A DNA stretch of 64,000 bases from positions 2,734,001 through 2,798,000 of the forward strand of contig NC_008700.1 in NCBI RefSeq assembly GCF_000015245.1. The letters are read 5' to 3'. The translations under genes were made by a program, and so were the position numbers. The number at the start of each line of letters is the position of its first letter. Within the stretch, counting starts at the first letter, position 1. Below the pieces are notes generated by a model. That model saw only the letters and a program-made list of their open reading frames with translations, was not told where the DNA came from and ran no database searches. The DNA comes from Shewanella amazonensis SB2B. GTDB taxonomy: Bacteria; Pseudomonadota; Gammaproteobacteria; Enterobacterales; Shewanellaceae. Positions 17,027 to 26,117 of this stretch are shown here, piece after piece.

Positions 17027-18160
17027 TCAGTATTTAAACTCGTCGGGGATGGGTTGATTGAGAGGAATGGGCGTTGGTTTGCGGCCACGGCCTTTACGGT
17101 ATTGCCGGAGCTGAAACACATAGGCAAGTACCTGAGCCACCGCGGTAAAGAGACCTTCGGGAACTTGCTGATTGAGCTTGGTAGTGTGATAAATCGCCCG
17201 CGCCAGCGGTGGCGCCGAGACAATGGCAATATCGTATTCCCGGGCTATCTCGCGAATTTTAAAAGCCACGGCATCCACGCCTTTTGCCAGTACAAAGGGG
17301 GCTGGCGAACGTTTTGCATCGTATTTCAGGGCAACGGCAAAGTGCTCGGGGTTAACCACTATGACGTCGGCCTTGGGCACTTCCGCCATCATACGGCGCA
17401 TGGCGATTTCCCGCTGCATTTGACGAATGCGGCCTTTCACTTCGGGCTTGCCTTCGGTGTCCTTGTACTCATCTTTGACCTCTTGTTTGGTCATTTTGAG
17501 CTGCTTCTTGTGGTTCCAAATCTGAAAAGGCACATCGATAACGGCGATGATGAGCATGGAACTGCACAGCAACAGAAACATCCAGGTGAGTAAATCCAGA
17601 GCATGGAACACATTGGAGGGCAAATGCTCGGCAGATATCTGAATAATCTCAGGAAAGTAGAACGACAACAGAAAATAGGCCGCCACCGCCACCACAGAAA
17701 ACTTAGCCAGCCCTTTCCCCAATTCCATCAGCGCCTGCAAACCGAACATGCGCTTAAAGCCCGCCAGTGGGCTCATTTTGCTGGCCTTGGGCAGCACTCC
17801 GTTACTGGAGAAAATAATGCCGCCGAGCACTATGTTTCCCGCAAAAGCCAGGGCAGCCAGCACCAGCACCAATCCGAGCACAGGCAATCCCAGCTCTTTG
17901 GCAATAGGAATCCAGATGTTAAGCATGCTGTTGGTATCAAACACCTGCTCGCGACTTTGCACCATGGTCATGGTCATCACATTGTGCATGGCCTTGCCAA
18001 GGCTCGGGCCCAACATCAAAAAACCAACGGCAGCAGCCAGCAGCACGGCCGCGGTGCCCAGTTCTTTGGAGCGGGCGACCTGGCCTTTCTCTCTGGCCTG
18101 TTCAAGTCGCCTCCCCGTGGGCTCCTCTGTACGTTCCTGACTGGTATCGTTTTCTGCCAT
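17027..18160 (-). CDS. flhB: Flagellar export switch protein FlhB
   Basis: This 377-residue protein has the charged N-terminus TSQERTEEPTGRRLEQAREKGQVARSKEL, four membrane helices (about 35-210) and a cytosolic switch domain. FlhB changes export specificity from rod/hook to filament substrates after cleavage between N and P. The cleavage motif here reads NPEH at residues 270-273, where NPTH is the commonest form; N, P and H are kept. It begins 1 base after the fliR stop. A separate C-domain paralogue (flhX) lies at 3519-3821. Confidence 0.96.
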   Translation of the reverse strand: MAENDTSQERTEEPTGRRLEQAREKGQVARSKELGTAAVLLAAAVGFLMLGPSLGKAMHNVMTMTMVQSREQVFDTNSMLNIWIPIAKELGLPVLGLVLVLAALAFAGNIVLGGIIFSSNGVLPKASKMSPLAGFKRMFGLQALMELGKGLAKFSVVAVAAYFLLSFYFPEIIQISAEHLPSNVFHALDLLTWMFLLLCSSMLIIAVIDVPFQIWNHKKQLKMTKQEVKDEYKDTEGKPEVKGRIRQMQREIAMRRMMAEVPKADVIVVNPEHFAVALKYDAKRSPAPFVLAKGVDAVAFKIREIAREYDIAIVSAPPLARAIYHTTKLNQQVPEGLFTAVAQVLAYVFQLRQYRKGRGRKPTPIPLNQPIPDEFKY

Positions 18161-18161
18161 G

Positions 18162-18950
18162 TCAGTTCACCCGGCATTGAATATGGGTAATGTCACACAA
18201 CAACACCTGGGCCGCTTCCCAAATCTCACCGAAGTGGGACATCACAGGTGCCAGGGTCAACCAGAGGATAAAGAGGCCACTAATCATCACCACCGGGAAA
18301 CCGATGGCAAAGATATTTAGCTGCGGAGCTGCCCGGGTCATGACCCCAAACGACAGGTTGATCAGCAGCAGCGCAACAATTGCCGACAGCGACATGGTGA
18401 GCGCCGCACCGAACATGTAGCTGCCCCACAGCGCCAGGCTGTGATAGTTAGCCAGGGTGATGCCAGTCATAGACACAGGCAGGGTATCAAAGCTCATCAC
18501 CAACATGCGGATCATGGTGAGATGGCCGTCCACGGCAAGGAAAATCAGGGTGGCAAGCAGGAGGAAGAAATTACCCAGCACAGGTGTTTGCTGCCCGGAG
18601 CCGGGGTCCACCATGAATGAGAATCCGAGACTCGTCTGCATCCCTATGATTTGACCGGTGAGTACGAAAATCTGCAACATCATCAATGCAACCAGTCCCA
18701 TGGCAACACCAATCAGGACTTGTTGGGCGCTGATAAAGACTGAGCTTAAGGCAAACAGCTCGCCCTGGGGCATGGGCGGTAACATGGGGCTCACGGCAAA
18801 GGTCACGGCAACGGATAACAGCAGCCTCACCCGCACCGGCGTTGTATTGGCGCCAAACACCGGCATCACCATAAACATCGCGGAAATGCGAAACAAGGGC
18901 CAGGTATAGGCCTTGATAGTCTCCATCAGAGTATCAAGGAGGACGTCCAT
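18162..18950 (-). CDS. fliR: Flagellar export gate protein FliR
   Basis: This 262-residue membrane protein has about six helices and belongs to the FliR/SpaR family. It forms the core export pore with FliP and FliQ. The chosen ATG at 18950 overlaps the fliQ stop by one base (TGATG), so it is coupled; an upstream extension in the same frame lies inside fliQ. It is followed directly by flhB. Confidence 0.95.
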   Translation of the reverse strand: MDVLLDTLMETIKAYTWPLFRISAMFMVMPVFGANTTPVRVRLLLSVAVTFAVSPMLPPMPQGELFALSSVFISAQQVLIGVAMGLVALMMLQIFVLTGQIIGMQTSLGFSFMVDPGSGQQTPVLGNFFLLLATLIFLAVDGHLTMIRMLVMSFDTLPVSMTGITLANYHSLALWGSYMFGAALTMSLSAIVALLLINLSFGVMTRAAPQLNIFAIGFPVVMISGLFILWLTLAPVMSHFGEIWEAAQVLLCDITHIQCRVN

Positions 18951-19219
18951 CACCCTACTACCGACGGAATGAGATGCACCATCTCCAAAAAGAAGTCCAT
19001 CATGGTTCTCACCAACCAATGCCCCGCCATCATCAACGCCAACAAAGTCACCAGCAGACGAGGCAGAAAGCTCAAGGTCTGTTCGTTGATGGACGTCGCC
19101 GCCTGAAACACAGCCACAATCAGGCCAACAACAAGTCCAGGCACAATAATGACGGCCACCATCATTACTATCACCGCCAGTGCTTCGCGGAAGATATCAA
19201 TCAGGGCTTCTGGAGTCAT
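18950..19219 (-). CDS. fliQ: Flagellar export gate protein FliQ
   Basis: This 89-residue protein has two membrane helices (about residues 15-40 and 50-75), typical of FliQ/SpaQ. The conserved stretch VGLIVAVFQAATSINEQTLSFLPRL is present. It lies 5 bases after fliP and overlaps fliR by one base. Confidence 0.95.
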   Translation of the reverse strand: MTPEALIDIFREALAVIVMMVAVIIVPGLVVGLIVAVFQAATSINEQTLSFLPRLLVTLLALMMAGHWLVRTMMDFFLEMVHLIPSVVG

Positions 19220-19224
19220 AGGCG

Positions 19225-19974
19225 TCAGGTACCAAAACTGTTGGCTAACGTGCCCATCACCAGGCTCCAGCCATCCACCAGCACAAACAGCATGATTTTA
19301 AAGGGCAATGACACAATCATTGGCGACAGCATCATCATCCCCATGGCCATCAGGATACTGGCGACCACCAGGTCGATAACCAAAAAGGGCACAAACAGCA
19401 TAAAGCCAATCTGGAAGGCGGTTTTCAACTCGCTGGTGATAAAGGCAGGAATAATCACCGTCATGGGCGCCTCTTCGGGTGACTTGATGTTGTCGTAGCC
19501 GGCGATATTCACGAAGGTTTCCAAGTCGGTGATACGCACCTGCGACAACATAAAGGCTTTCAGCGGCTCTTTACCTCGCTCGAATGCCTGGTCGATGGGC
19601 AAGGTTTCTTCCATATATGGTTTCACGCCCTGCTCATAAATTTTGTCGAACACGGGCGCCATGATGAAAAAGGTCATAAAGAGACTCAGGCCAATCAGTA
19701 CCTGATTCGAGGGTGCCTGCTGCAGGCCGATAGCCTGTCTGAGCAACGACAGGGTGACTATGATACGGGTAAAGGAAGTGAGCATGATAACCATGGCGGG
19801 CAAAAAGCTCAGCGCCGTCATCAGCATCAGAATTTGCAGTGTGACCGAGTACTGTGTGCCCCCATCCGGTGTGGTGGTGACGGTTACCGCAGGCAAGACA
19901 CCATCTGCGCCGAAGGCTGGCAGCGAGGCCATGCCAGCCAATATCCAGAATAACATCGCTAACACGCGGGTCAC
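19225..19974 (-). CDS. fliP: Flagellar export gate protein FliP
   Basis: This 249-residue protein has a cleavable signal peptide (ending near LPAFGADG) and four membrane helices. FliP family sequence is clear (TALSFLPAMVIMLTSFTRIIVTLSLLRQAIG; APSNQVLIGLSLFMTFFIMAPVF). It builds the export pore with FliQ and FliR. The start is GTG, overlapping the fliO stop by 4 bases (GTGA). Confidence 0.96.
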   Translation of the reverse strand: MTRVLAMLFWILAGMASLPAFGADGVLPAVTVTTTPDGGTQYSVTLQILMLMTALSFLPAMVIMLTSFTRIIVTLSLLRQAIGLQQAPSNQVLIGLSLFMTFFIMAPVFDKIYEQGVKPYMEETLPIDQAFERGKEPLKAFMLSQVRITDLETFVNIAGYDNIKSPEEAPMTVIIPAFITSELKTAFQIGFMLFVPFLVIDLVVASILMAMGMMMLSPMIVSLPFKIMLFVLVDGWSLVMGTLANSFGT

Positions 19975-20345
19975 TTTTGGCCATCCTTAGCCATTTTGAG
20001 GCGACTGGCAAAGGAGTCCTGCACAACAGTCAAAGGCTCGTCCAGCTTATCTATCAGGGTTATCTGCGATGCTGTCACCCCCAGGAGATACTGTTTCTCC
20101 CCAACCTGGGCCAGCACCAGCTTTTCACGCTGACCGAGCGGGGTTACCGCCAGGGTACGCACCACATTGCCACCGGATGACACCAGATTGAGCCTGCGCA
20201 CCACATAAGCCAGCACAAAAATCACTGCCAGCACTAAAATCAGACCGCCAATCATACTGGCGAGTGTGGTGGCATAACCCGCAGAGCCGGCGACATCTGT
20301 GCCGGCAGAACCTGTGGATGCCAGTGAGAGTAGAGTTAAAGACAC
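19971..20345 (-). CDS. fliO: Flagellar biosynthesis protein FliO
   Basis: This 124-residue protein has a periplasmic Ser/Gly-rich N-terminus, one membrane helix (about residues 28-50) and a cytosolic domain with LAVTPLGQREKLVLAQVGEKQYLLGVT. FliO helps assemble the FliP ring. It starts with GTG, with GGGAG five bases upstream. It lies between fliN and fliP. Confidence 0.92.
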   Translation of the reverse strand: MSLTLLSLASTGSAGTDVAGSAGYATTLASMIGGLILVLAVIFVLAYVVRRLNLVSSGGNVVRTLAVTPLGQREKLVLAQVGEKQYLLGVTASQITLIDKLDEPLTVVQDSFASRLKMAKDGQK

Positions 20346-20362
20346 ACAGGCTCCCTATTGTT

Positions 20363-20737
20363 TTACTTGAGCTTTTTAATTCGCTCGGTTTGACTTATCA
20401 CGTCAGTGAGGCGAATACCAAACTTGTCGTTTACCACCACCACTTCGCCGTGGGCTATCAGAGTACCGTTAACCATCACATCCAGCGGCTCACCGGCCAC
20501 GCGGTCGAGCTCCACCACTGAGCCCTGATTGAGCTGCAACAGGTTGCGGATGCTGATATAGCTGCGCCCCACTTCCATAGAAATGGTCACTGGAATGTCC
20601 AAAATGGCATCCAGCTTGGCGGCCTCCTCACTGCTCAGGGGTTTGGTCTCATCTTTCAGCTCTTCAAACTCGGCGGCCTTGGCTTCTTCCAGGGCCTGCT
20701 CGGCCATTGCTGCGGCCCAATCGTCTTCGGTATTCAT
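20363..20737 (-). CDS. fliN: Flagellar motor switch protein FliN
   Basis: This 124-residue protein has an acidic N-terminal tail and a C-terminal SpoA domain (LDIPVTISMEVGRSYISIRNLLQLNQGSVVELDRVAGEPLDVMVNGTLIAHGEVVVV). With FliM and FliG it forms the C-ring, which sets rotation direction and recruits FliH. It lies 11 bases after fliM. Confidence 0.96.
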   Translation of the reverse strand: MNTEDDWAAAMAEQALEEAKAAEFEELKDETKPLSSEEAAKLDAILDIPVTISMEVGRSYISIRNLLQLNQGSVVELDRVAGEPLDVMVNGTLIAHGEVVVVNDKFGIRLTDVISQTERIKKLK

Positions 20738-20748
20738 CTCATATCACC

Positions 20749-21777
20749 TTAGAGGTCATTGATATCTCTGGCTTTGCCCTTTCGGGTCACCAATTGTAAT
20801 TCGGTTTTCACAGTCTCTGGACGAGGGATCTTTTCACATATTTTGAGCGCCAACTGTTCACGGGATTTACCCAGCTTGCAGCGGTAAGTGGGCAGCTCTT
20901 CAATCTTCATCAAAACATATTCAGGGAGCTCGACCGGGATCACATCGCCTGCCTGCATCTCCATGACGTCCCTCAGGCTTATCTGGTGTTCAACCACTGT
21001 GGCTTCAAAGCCCACTTCGACATCCATGATTTCATCCTTAAGCGCCTGAGACCAGCGCATGTCGGTATCCTGCTTATCGCTCTGGACACCCGCATCCAGC
21101 AGTTCACGGATAGGTTCAATCATGGAGTAAGGCATGGTGATGTGGAAATCACCGCCACCGCCGTCCACCTCAATATGGAAGGAGTTCACCACCACTACTT
21201 CTGTAGGACTGACGATATTCGCCATGGCCGGGTTCACTTCTGAGTCGAGATAATCAAACTCAACATCCATCACCGGCGCCCAGGCGTCTTTATAATCTTC
21301 GAAGATGATTTTCAGCAGCAGCTGCACGATGCGCCGCTCTGTCGGGGTAAATTCACGACCTTCAATTTTGGCGTGGAAACGGCCATCGCCACCAAAAAAG
21401 TTGTCCACCAAAATAAACACCAAGCGGGCTTCCATGGTGATAAGTGCGGTGCCTTTCAGGGGTTGAAACCGCACCATATTCAGGCTGGTTGGTACAAACA
21501 GGGTATGAACGTATTCGCCAAACTTGAGCATCTGCACGCCGTTAATGGACACCTCAGCGGCGCGGCGCATCATATTGAACATGCTTATGCGCAAATGGCG
21601 GGCAAATCGCTCGTTAACGATTTCCAGCGTTGGCATCCGGCCACGAACGATTCTGTCCTGTGAAGAGAAGTCGTAGGAGCGCGCCGACGCACCGGCCTCG
21701 CTGACCTCTTCTTCTTCAACATCATCCACGCCGTGAAGGAGCGCATCAATTTCGTCTTGGCTAAGTAAATCCGTCAC
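20749..21777 (-). CDS. fliM: Flagellar motor switch protein FliM
   Basis: This 342-residue protein has the CheY-binding N-terminal peptide DLLSQDEIDALLHG, a middle domain that contacts FliG, and a C-terminal SpoA domain. The start is GTG at 21777 with AAGG seven bases upstream. It is the main CheY-P target in the motor. Confidence 0.97.
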   Translation of the reverse strand: MTDLLSQDEIDALLHGVDDVEEEEVSEAGASARSYDFSSQDRIVRGRMPTLEIVNERFARHLRISMFNMMRRAAEVSINGVQMLKFGEYVHTLFVPTSLNMVRFQPLKGTALITMEARLVFILVDNFFGGDGRFHAKIEGREFTPTERRIVQLLLKIIFEDYKDAWAPVMDVEFDYLDSEVNPAMANIVSPTEVVVVNSFHIEVDGGGGDFHITMPYSMIEPIRELLDAGVQSDKQDTDMRWSQALKDEIMDVEVGFEATVVEHQISLRDVMEMQAGDVIPVELPEYVLMKIEELPTYRCKLGKSREQLALKICEKIPRPETVKTELQLVTRKGKARDINDL

Positions 21778-21815
21778 AATCTTGCCTTATTCATTTGATA
21801 GCAATAACACCTGTG

Positions 21816-22343
21816 TTATTGCATCACAAAACCGGTAAAGAGGACCTTTTCAACCACTTTGCGACCGGTAACGGGTTGCAGGGTATTTTGTACGTTCAGC
21901 AGCGCCAGCTGTCTTAGCTCGTCCTTCCCCGCCTGGGTGGACAGCTTTTGCACATCACCACCACTGAATGTGGTCAGCAAGGCATCTTCAATCAGGGGGA
22001 TGTGTTTTTTGATAAGCACATCATCGTCGGCACCGCGCACCATCAGCTGCACCTTGATTTCCACGAGGCGGCTGCGCGGTTGACCGGGCAGATTGAACAA
22101 AAAAGGCCTGGGCATGGCCACATAAAAGGCTTCACGTGAATTTGACTCTGCAGACGCTGCGGCTCCGCCCGCGGCTTCCGTGGCAGCCTCAGCGGCAACC
22201 GGCTCAGGGTCGCTGCTGCCCAAAAACAACCAGGCACCAACGCCCAGTAATGCGGCTACGACCACGCCGATAATGATGAAAAGGCCTTTCTTACTTTTCT
22301 TGGCACCGGTATCTTCCAGTTGTAGGGACTCTTCTTCTGCCAT
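21816..22343 (-). CDS. fliL: Flagellar basal-body-associated protein FliL
   Basis: This 175-residue protein has a short cytosolic N-terminus, one membrane helix (about residues 21-40), an Ala/Glu-rich linker and a periplasmic domain related to stomatin/SPFH-like folds (FYVAMPRPFLFNLPGQPRSRLVEIKVQLMVRG). FliL surrounds stator units and supports torque. The ATG at 22343 was chosen because AAGGA lies eight bases upstream; a GTG extension at 22370 is unlikely. Confidence 0.93.
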   Translation of the reverse strand: MAEEESLQLEDTGAKKSKKGLFIIIGVVVAALLGVGAWLFLGSSDPEPVAAEAATEAAGGAAASAESNSREAFYVAMPRPFLFNLPGQPRSRLVEIKVQLMVRGADDDVLIKKHIPLIEDALLTTFSGGDVQKLSTQAGKDELRQLALLNVQNTLQPVTGRKVVEKVLFTGFVMQ

Positions 22344-22428
22344 CTGGCTTATCCTTTTTTTGCTCTGCACATGGGTGCATCAAGGCTCACTCAAGCCTGA
22401 ACTAAACAAGTGTCTATAGGTTACCTGC

Positions 22429-24171
22429 TTAAGCGTAATAATCTATACCCGAGCTATAACTTGTTGTCTGATTTGCGCTTAATTGTAACTCTTCTGCTGG
22501 AAATTCATCCATGGTCACAAACTGGCTGCCTTCCGGGGTGTCCTGACGTCCGCGGCCTTCGCCTCGACGCTCATGGGATACCTGTCCATCGGTCAATTCC
22601 ATCCCCTGCTGAGCCAACAGCTCTCTGAGTCTGGGCATGGCCTGCTCGACTACATCTTTGGTTTGCTGAGCGTTAACGTGGAACTGAACCTGGGTTTCAT
22701 TACCCTGTACCTGAATGCGAACCATCATGGAGCCAAGTTCGGGTGGGTCGAGGCGGATTTCGGCCTGTTGTATGCCGTCTCTGACCATGGCAATAAGCTG
22801 GGTATGCATCACGGGAGCAAATCGGGCAACCATATCCGGTTGTGTCATGGGCCGCTCTTGAGCCGTACGCAGCGACATTGTCATGGCAGGTGTCTCATGG
22901 ATGCGGCTGGTTTGCAGCGGGGATGGCGGCTTAATGTCGGCCACAGACTCTATTGAAGCCTGGCCCTTGGCATCTATGGCAGGCAGCTCCGCTTTAAGGT
23001 TGCTGTCTGCCGCACGGCCGGCGGCCTCCAATGATTTAACCGACAGAGCCTCTTTGACCGTATCCTGTTGTTCAGCGTTAACTTTGCTTGAGGCATCAGC
23101 GCTGACCTTGGTTAAAGCTTCAACACCAGCCTGCGGTGTTATTCCAGAAACGCCTTCATTACCAAAGTCGCCCAGTTCTTTCCCTGCCACAGCGTCAGGA
23201 GCGAGCCCCCGTGTAGCCTCCAATGCGCGGGTGAATGCCTGCCCGGCGTCACCCTTTTTTGTGTCCGTCTCGGCGCGGAAAGTCTCAGTTCTTGCAGCCT
23301 CAGTGGAACCGGCCATAGCCTTGCCAGTTACAGCAGCATTGTCCACCTCGGGATCACCGCCAACGCGCGCCATGGCCACATCCAACCCCCGCGTCTGTTC
23401 GGGAGCAAGATTGGCAGCCTTATTCAGCGCAGCCTCGGCTGAACTGCCCCCAAGCCTGATATCGGCTGGATGTTCTGACGGATTGTCAGCGGACACATTC
23501 TGCTGCACCGGCGCGCCAAGCAGAGTTTGCATCAACAACGCGACCTGATTTGCGGCGTCGTTATCTGTGTCAGCGCCCGGCGCATCTGCTTGCAGCAACA
23601 AAGCCAAGCCGTCTTTGAGGGAGGGATTGTCTGCCATCAGTGTATTAAATGCCGTTTCATCCAGTGCCATAAGCGCCGACAGAGACATGCCAAGCTCAGA
23701 TGCAATTTGCTCTCTCTCACCCTCATCTGCCTGTTTCATCAGGTCGCTGAAACGTAAAAAAAGCGCGTCAGCGGCAATGTCCACGGATGCATCATCGATA
23801 ACAACATCTGTCGCCACCGGCATTTCTGACGCTGCCGCTTCCGGCGGCAAAGCTTCGCCGCCTTTGACGGCAGCCTTATCGGCGGCAAATTGACGGGAAA
23901 ATTGGATTTGGGCCAGTACGGAAGACACGCCATCGCCAGAGGCATCGCCATTGACCTCACCGCCTTGAGCCTGGGAGATGGCATCACCGGCGTTGTCGGA
24001 ACTTGGGCCTTTGACCTGCACACTTTTGACGGAAGATTCTTCGTAAGCAACTGTTTTTGAAATGATAGAGTCAAAATCAACACCATCAGCCGAGATGGCG
24101 GATGATTCAGGATTGGCTGGACCGGCAGCAGCGCCAGCCGAACCCAAAAGCACATTGAGGATCTGTTGCAT
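22429..24171 (-). CDS. fliK: Flagellar hook-length control protein FliK
   Basis: This 580-residue protein is low in complexity over residues 1-430 (Ala, Asp, Glu, Gly rich) and has a conserved C-terminal Flg_hook domain (about 440-545: LRLDPPELGSMMVRIQVQGNETQVQFHV-type sequence). It is secreted as a ruler and triggers the FlhB switch. The ATG at 24171 has GGGAGA seven bases upstream; the longer open frame is not supported. A strong sigma-54 site lies 88 bases upstream. Confidence 0.93.
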   Translation of the reverse strand: MQQILNVLLGSAGAAAGPANPESSAISADGVDFDSIISKTVAYEESSVKSVQVKGPSSDNAGDAISQAQGGEVNGDASGDGVSSVLAQIQFSRQFAADKAAVKGGEALPPEAAASEMPVATDVVIDDASVDIAADALFLRFSDLMKQADEGEREQIASELGMSLSALMALDETAFNTLMADNPSLKDGLALLLQADAPGADTDNDAANQVALLMQTLLGAPVQQNVSADNPSEHPADIRLGGSSAEAALNKAANLAPEQTRGLDVAMARVGGDPEVDNAAVTGKAMAGSTEAARTETFRAETDTKKGDAGQAFTRALEATRGLAPDAVAGKELGDFGNEGVSGITPQAGVEALTKVSADASSKVNAEQQDTVKEALSVKSLEAAGRAADSNLKAELPAIDAKGQASIESVADIKPPSPLQTSRIHETPAMTMSLRTAQERPMTQPDMVARFAPVMHTQLIAMVRDGIQQAEIRLDPPELGSMMVRIQVQGNETQVQFHVNAQQTKDVVEQAMPRLRELLAQQGMELTDGQVSHERRGEGRGRQDTPEGSQFVTMDEFPAEELQLSANQTTSYSSGIDYYA

Positions 24172-24258
24172 CAGTGGTTCTCCCGCATTGTCCAGGGCAC
24201 GCCGTGCCATCAAAAACAACGCCGATTGGGACTAAGTCTATGAGTCTGACAGGATTCC

Positions 24259-24274
24259 AGCAAATGCCATGCCA
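24259..24274 (-). promoter_or_regulatory. Sigma-54 promoter for fliK (fliKLMNOPQR-flhB)
   Basis: The minus strand reads TGGCATG-GCAT-TTGCT, an almost perfect match. It lies in the 155-base gap between fliJ and fliK. It probably drives the fliK-fliL-fliM-fliN-fliO-fliP-fliQ-fliR-flhB unit. Confidence 0.85.
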
Positions 24275-24326
24275 ATCGTTACAGCTACTCGGCTCCTGTT
24301 CGCATCCCGCCTCTTGCTTAGCCGAG

Positions 24327-24773
24327 CTAGTGTGAGCCTTTGCGAATAAATTGCTGCATGGCAAACTCGTCCAGCAATTTTTGCTCAAGTCTCGCCTCTT
24401 TGGCTTCCCGTTTGTCAGCCTTGTGTTTAAGCAGCAGCTCGACCGCTTTACGCTTTTGCTGCTTCTCCAGCCAGTGGCGGCGCCTGTGCTCCAACTGGGT
24501 TTCTGCGCCGGTCACACTTTGCACCTGTTGGCCTATCGCTTGGTCGATTTGCTTAATAAACCGATGAAACTGCTGATAGTAGCTGGCACTGATGTTCTTT
24601 CCTTCCTGGCCGGAAAGTTGACGCATATAGTCGAGTCGGTATTGATTGAGGGCGTCCAGTTGCTGCTTCAGGCGACCGAGTTCCAACTGCGCACTGCGAA
24701 GTTGCAGCGCCGCCTGCTCCTCGGCATCCTGTGCCAGTTTCAAAACAGTCAGCAGCGGATTGGGGCGCGCCAT
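24327..24773 (-). CDS. fliJ: Flagellar export chaperone/stalk protein FliJ
   Basis: This 148-residue protein is almost entirely coiled coil, rich in Gln, Leu, Lys and Glu, as FliJ is. FliJ sits in the FliI hexamer and links the ATPase to FlhA. It follows fliI by 3 bases, and the operon appears to end here, before the fliK promoter. Confidence 0.9.
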   Translation of the reverse strand: MARPNPLLTVLKLAQDAEEQAALQLRSAQLELGRLKQQLDALNQYRLDYMRQLSGQEGKNISASYYQQFHRFIKQIDQAIGQQVQSVTGAETQLEHRRRHWLEKQQKRKAVELLLKHKADKREAKEARLEQKLLDEFAMQQFIRKGSH

Positions 24774-24776
24774 GGT

Positions 24777-26117
24777 TTAGCCCTTACATTGAGCGGCAAT
24801 TTGGCCGAGCATGGTTTCACTGTCGGACAGACTGATGGCATCACGCATCCCCTGACGCAGAAAAGCATTCATGGCCGGCTGCAAGCGAATGGCATTGTCG
24901 ATACGTGGGTCACTGCCGGCGGCATAGGCGCCGATGGAGATCAGATCGCGATTTTGCTGATAGAGAGAATACGTTTGTTTAACCCGCCGCATTGCCTCCA
25001 GGTGCGCCGGGCTGATGACCATGGGGGCGACCCGGCTGATGGAGGCTTCAATATCGATGGCGGGATAGTGACCTGAGTCAGCCAAGGTGCGTGAGAGCAC
25101 TATGTGACCATCCAGGATGGCGCGGGCCGCATCGGCAATGGGGTCCTGCAAATCGTCCCCTTCGGTCAATACTGTGTAAAACGCGGTTATGGAACCCTGC
25201 CCAGGCCCACCGTTTCCGGCCCGCTCGACGAGCCTTGGCAGTTTGGCGAACACAGAAGGTGGATACCCCTTGGTTGCAGGAGGCTCTCCCACTGCCAGGG
25301 CAATCTCACGCTGCGCCTGAGCGTAACGGGTCAGACTATCCATAAGCAGCAGCACATTAAATCCCAAATCGCGGAAGTATTCGGCGATGCGGGTAGAGGT
25401 TTCACAGGCACGAAGGCGCATCAAAGGCGAGGTATCGGCGGGCGCCGCCACCACCACAGAACGCGCACGCCCTTCGGGCCCCAAAATCTCCTCAATAAAC
25501 TCTTTCACTTCGCGGCCACGTTCGCCGACCAGCCCGACCACAATCACATCGGCCGTGGTGCCGCGGGTCATCATGCCAAGGAGCACCGACTTACCCACGC
25601 CCGAACCGGCAAACAGCCCCATGCGCTGCCCCTTACCGACAGTCAACATGGCATTGATGGCACGAATGCCCACATCAAGCGGCTCATGAATGGGTCTGCG
25701 TGCAAGTGGATTAATGGCAGGGCCATGACGGGGGGCAATGTCTGTGGTGCCTAAAGGACCCAGACCGTCGAGGGGCTCGCCACCGCCATCCAGCACACGG
25801 CCTAGCAGCGACATGCCCACGTGGATACCGGTTTGCTCACCCAATGGCCGGACTCTGGCACCGGGCAGCACGCCCTTTAACTCTTCAATGGGCATCAAAT
25901 ACAGCAGGTCTTCATCAAAACCGACCACTTCGGCAATAAGCTCTCCACCCATGGTGTCGATGGCACAGAGACTGCCGACGGGGGCACGGCAACCACTGGC
26001 TTCCAGCGTCAGCCCCACCACGCGCACGAGCTGACCTTCGGCTACCGGACGATTGACCGGTAAGGATTGCCGCAGCTGACGCAGGTTATTCAGTAGATGG
26101 TGGCGACGATTTATCAT
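24777..26117 (-). CDS. fliI: Flagellum-specific ATPase FliI
   Basis: This 446-residue ATPase is related to F1-beta. Walker A is GLFAGSGVGKSVLLG and Walker B is NVLLLMDSLTRYAQAQREIALAVGEPPATKGYPPSVFAKLPRL. It powers delivery of export substrates. The ATG at 26117 overlaps the end of fliH by 32 bases; later starts cannot be fully excluded. Confidence 0.97.
   Translation of the reverse strand: MINRRHHLLNNLRQLRQSLPVNRPVAEGQLVRVVGLTLEASGCRAPVGSLCAIDTMGGELIAEVVGFDEDLLYLMPIEELKGVLPGARVRPLGEQTGIHVGMSLLGRVLDGGGEPLDGLGPLGTTDIAPRHGPAINPLARRPIHEPLDVGIRAINAMLTVGKGQRMGLFAGSGVGKSVLLGMMTRGTTADVIVVGLVGERGREVKEFIEEILGPEGRARSVVVAAPADTSPLMRLRACETSTRIAEYFRDLGFNVLLLMDSLTRYAQAQREIALAVGEPPATKGYPPSVFAKLPRLVERAGNGGPGQGSITAFYTVLTEGDDLQDPIADAARAILDGHIVLSRTLADSGHYPAIDIEASISRVAPMVISPAHLEAMRRVKQTYSLYQQNRDLISIGAYAAGSDPRIDNAIRLQPAMNAFLRQGMRDAISLSDSETMLGQIAAQCKG

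Noticed and set aside
24351..25754. Long plus-strand frames opposite fliJ and fliI
   Set aside because: Antisense shadows of GC-rich coding sequence without their own features.
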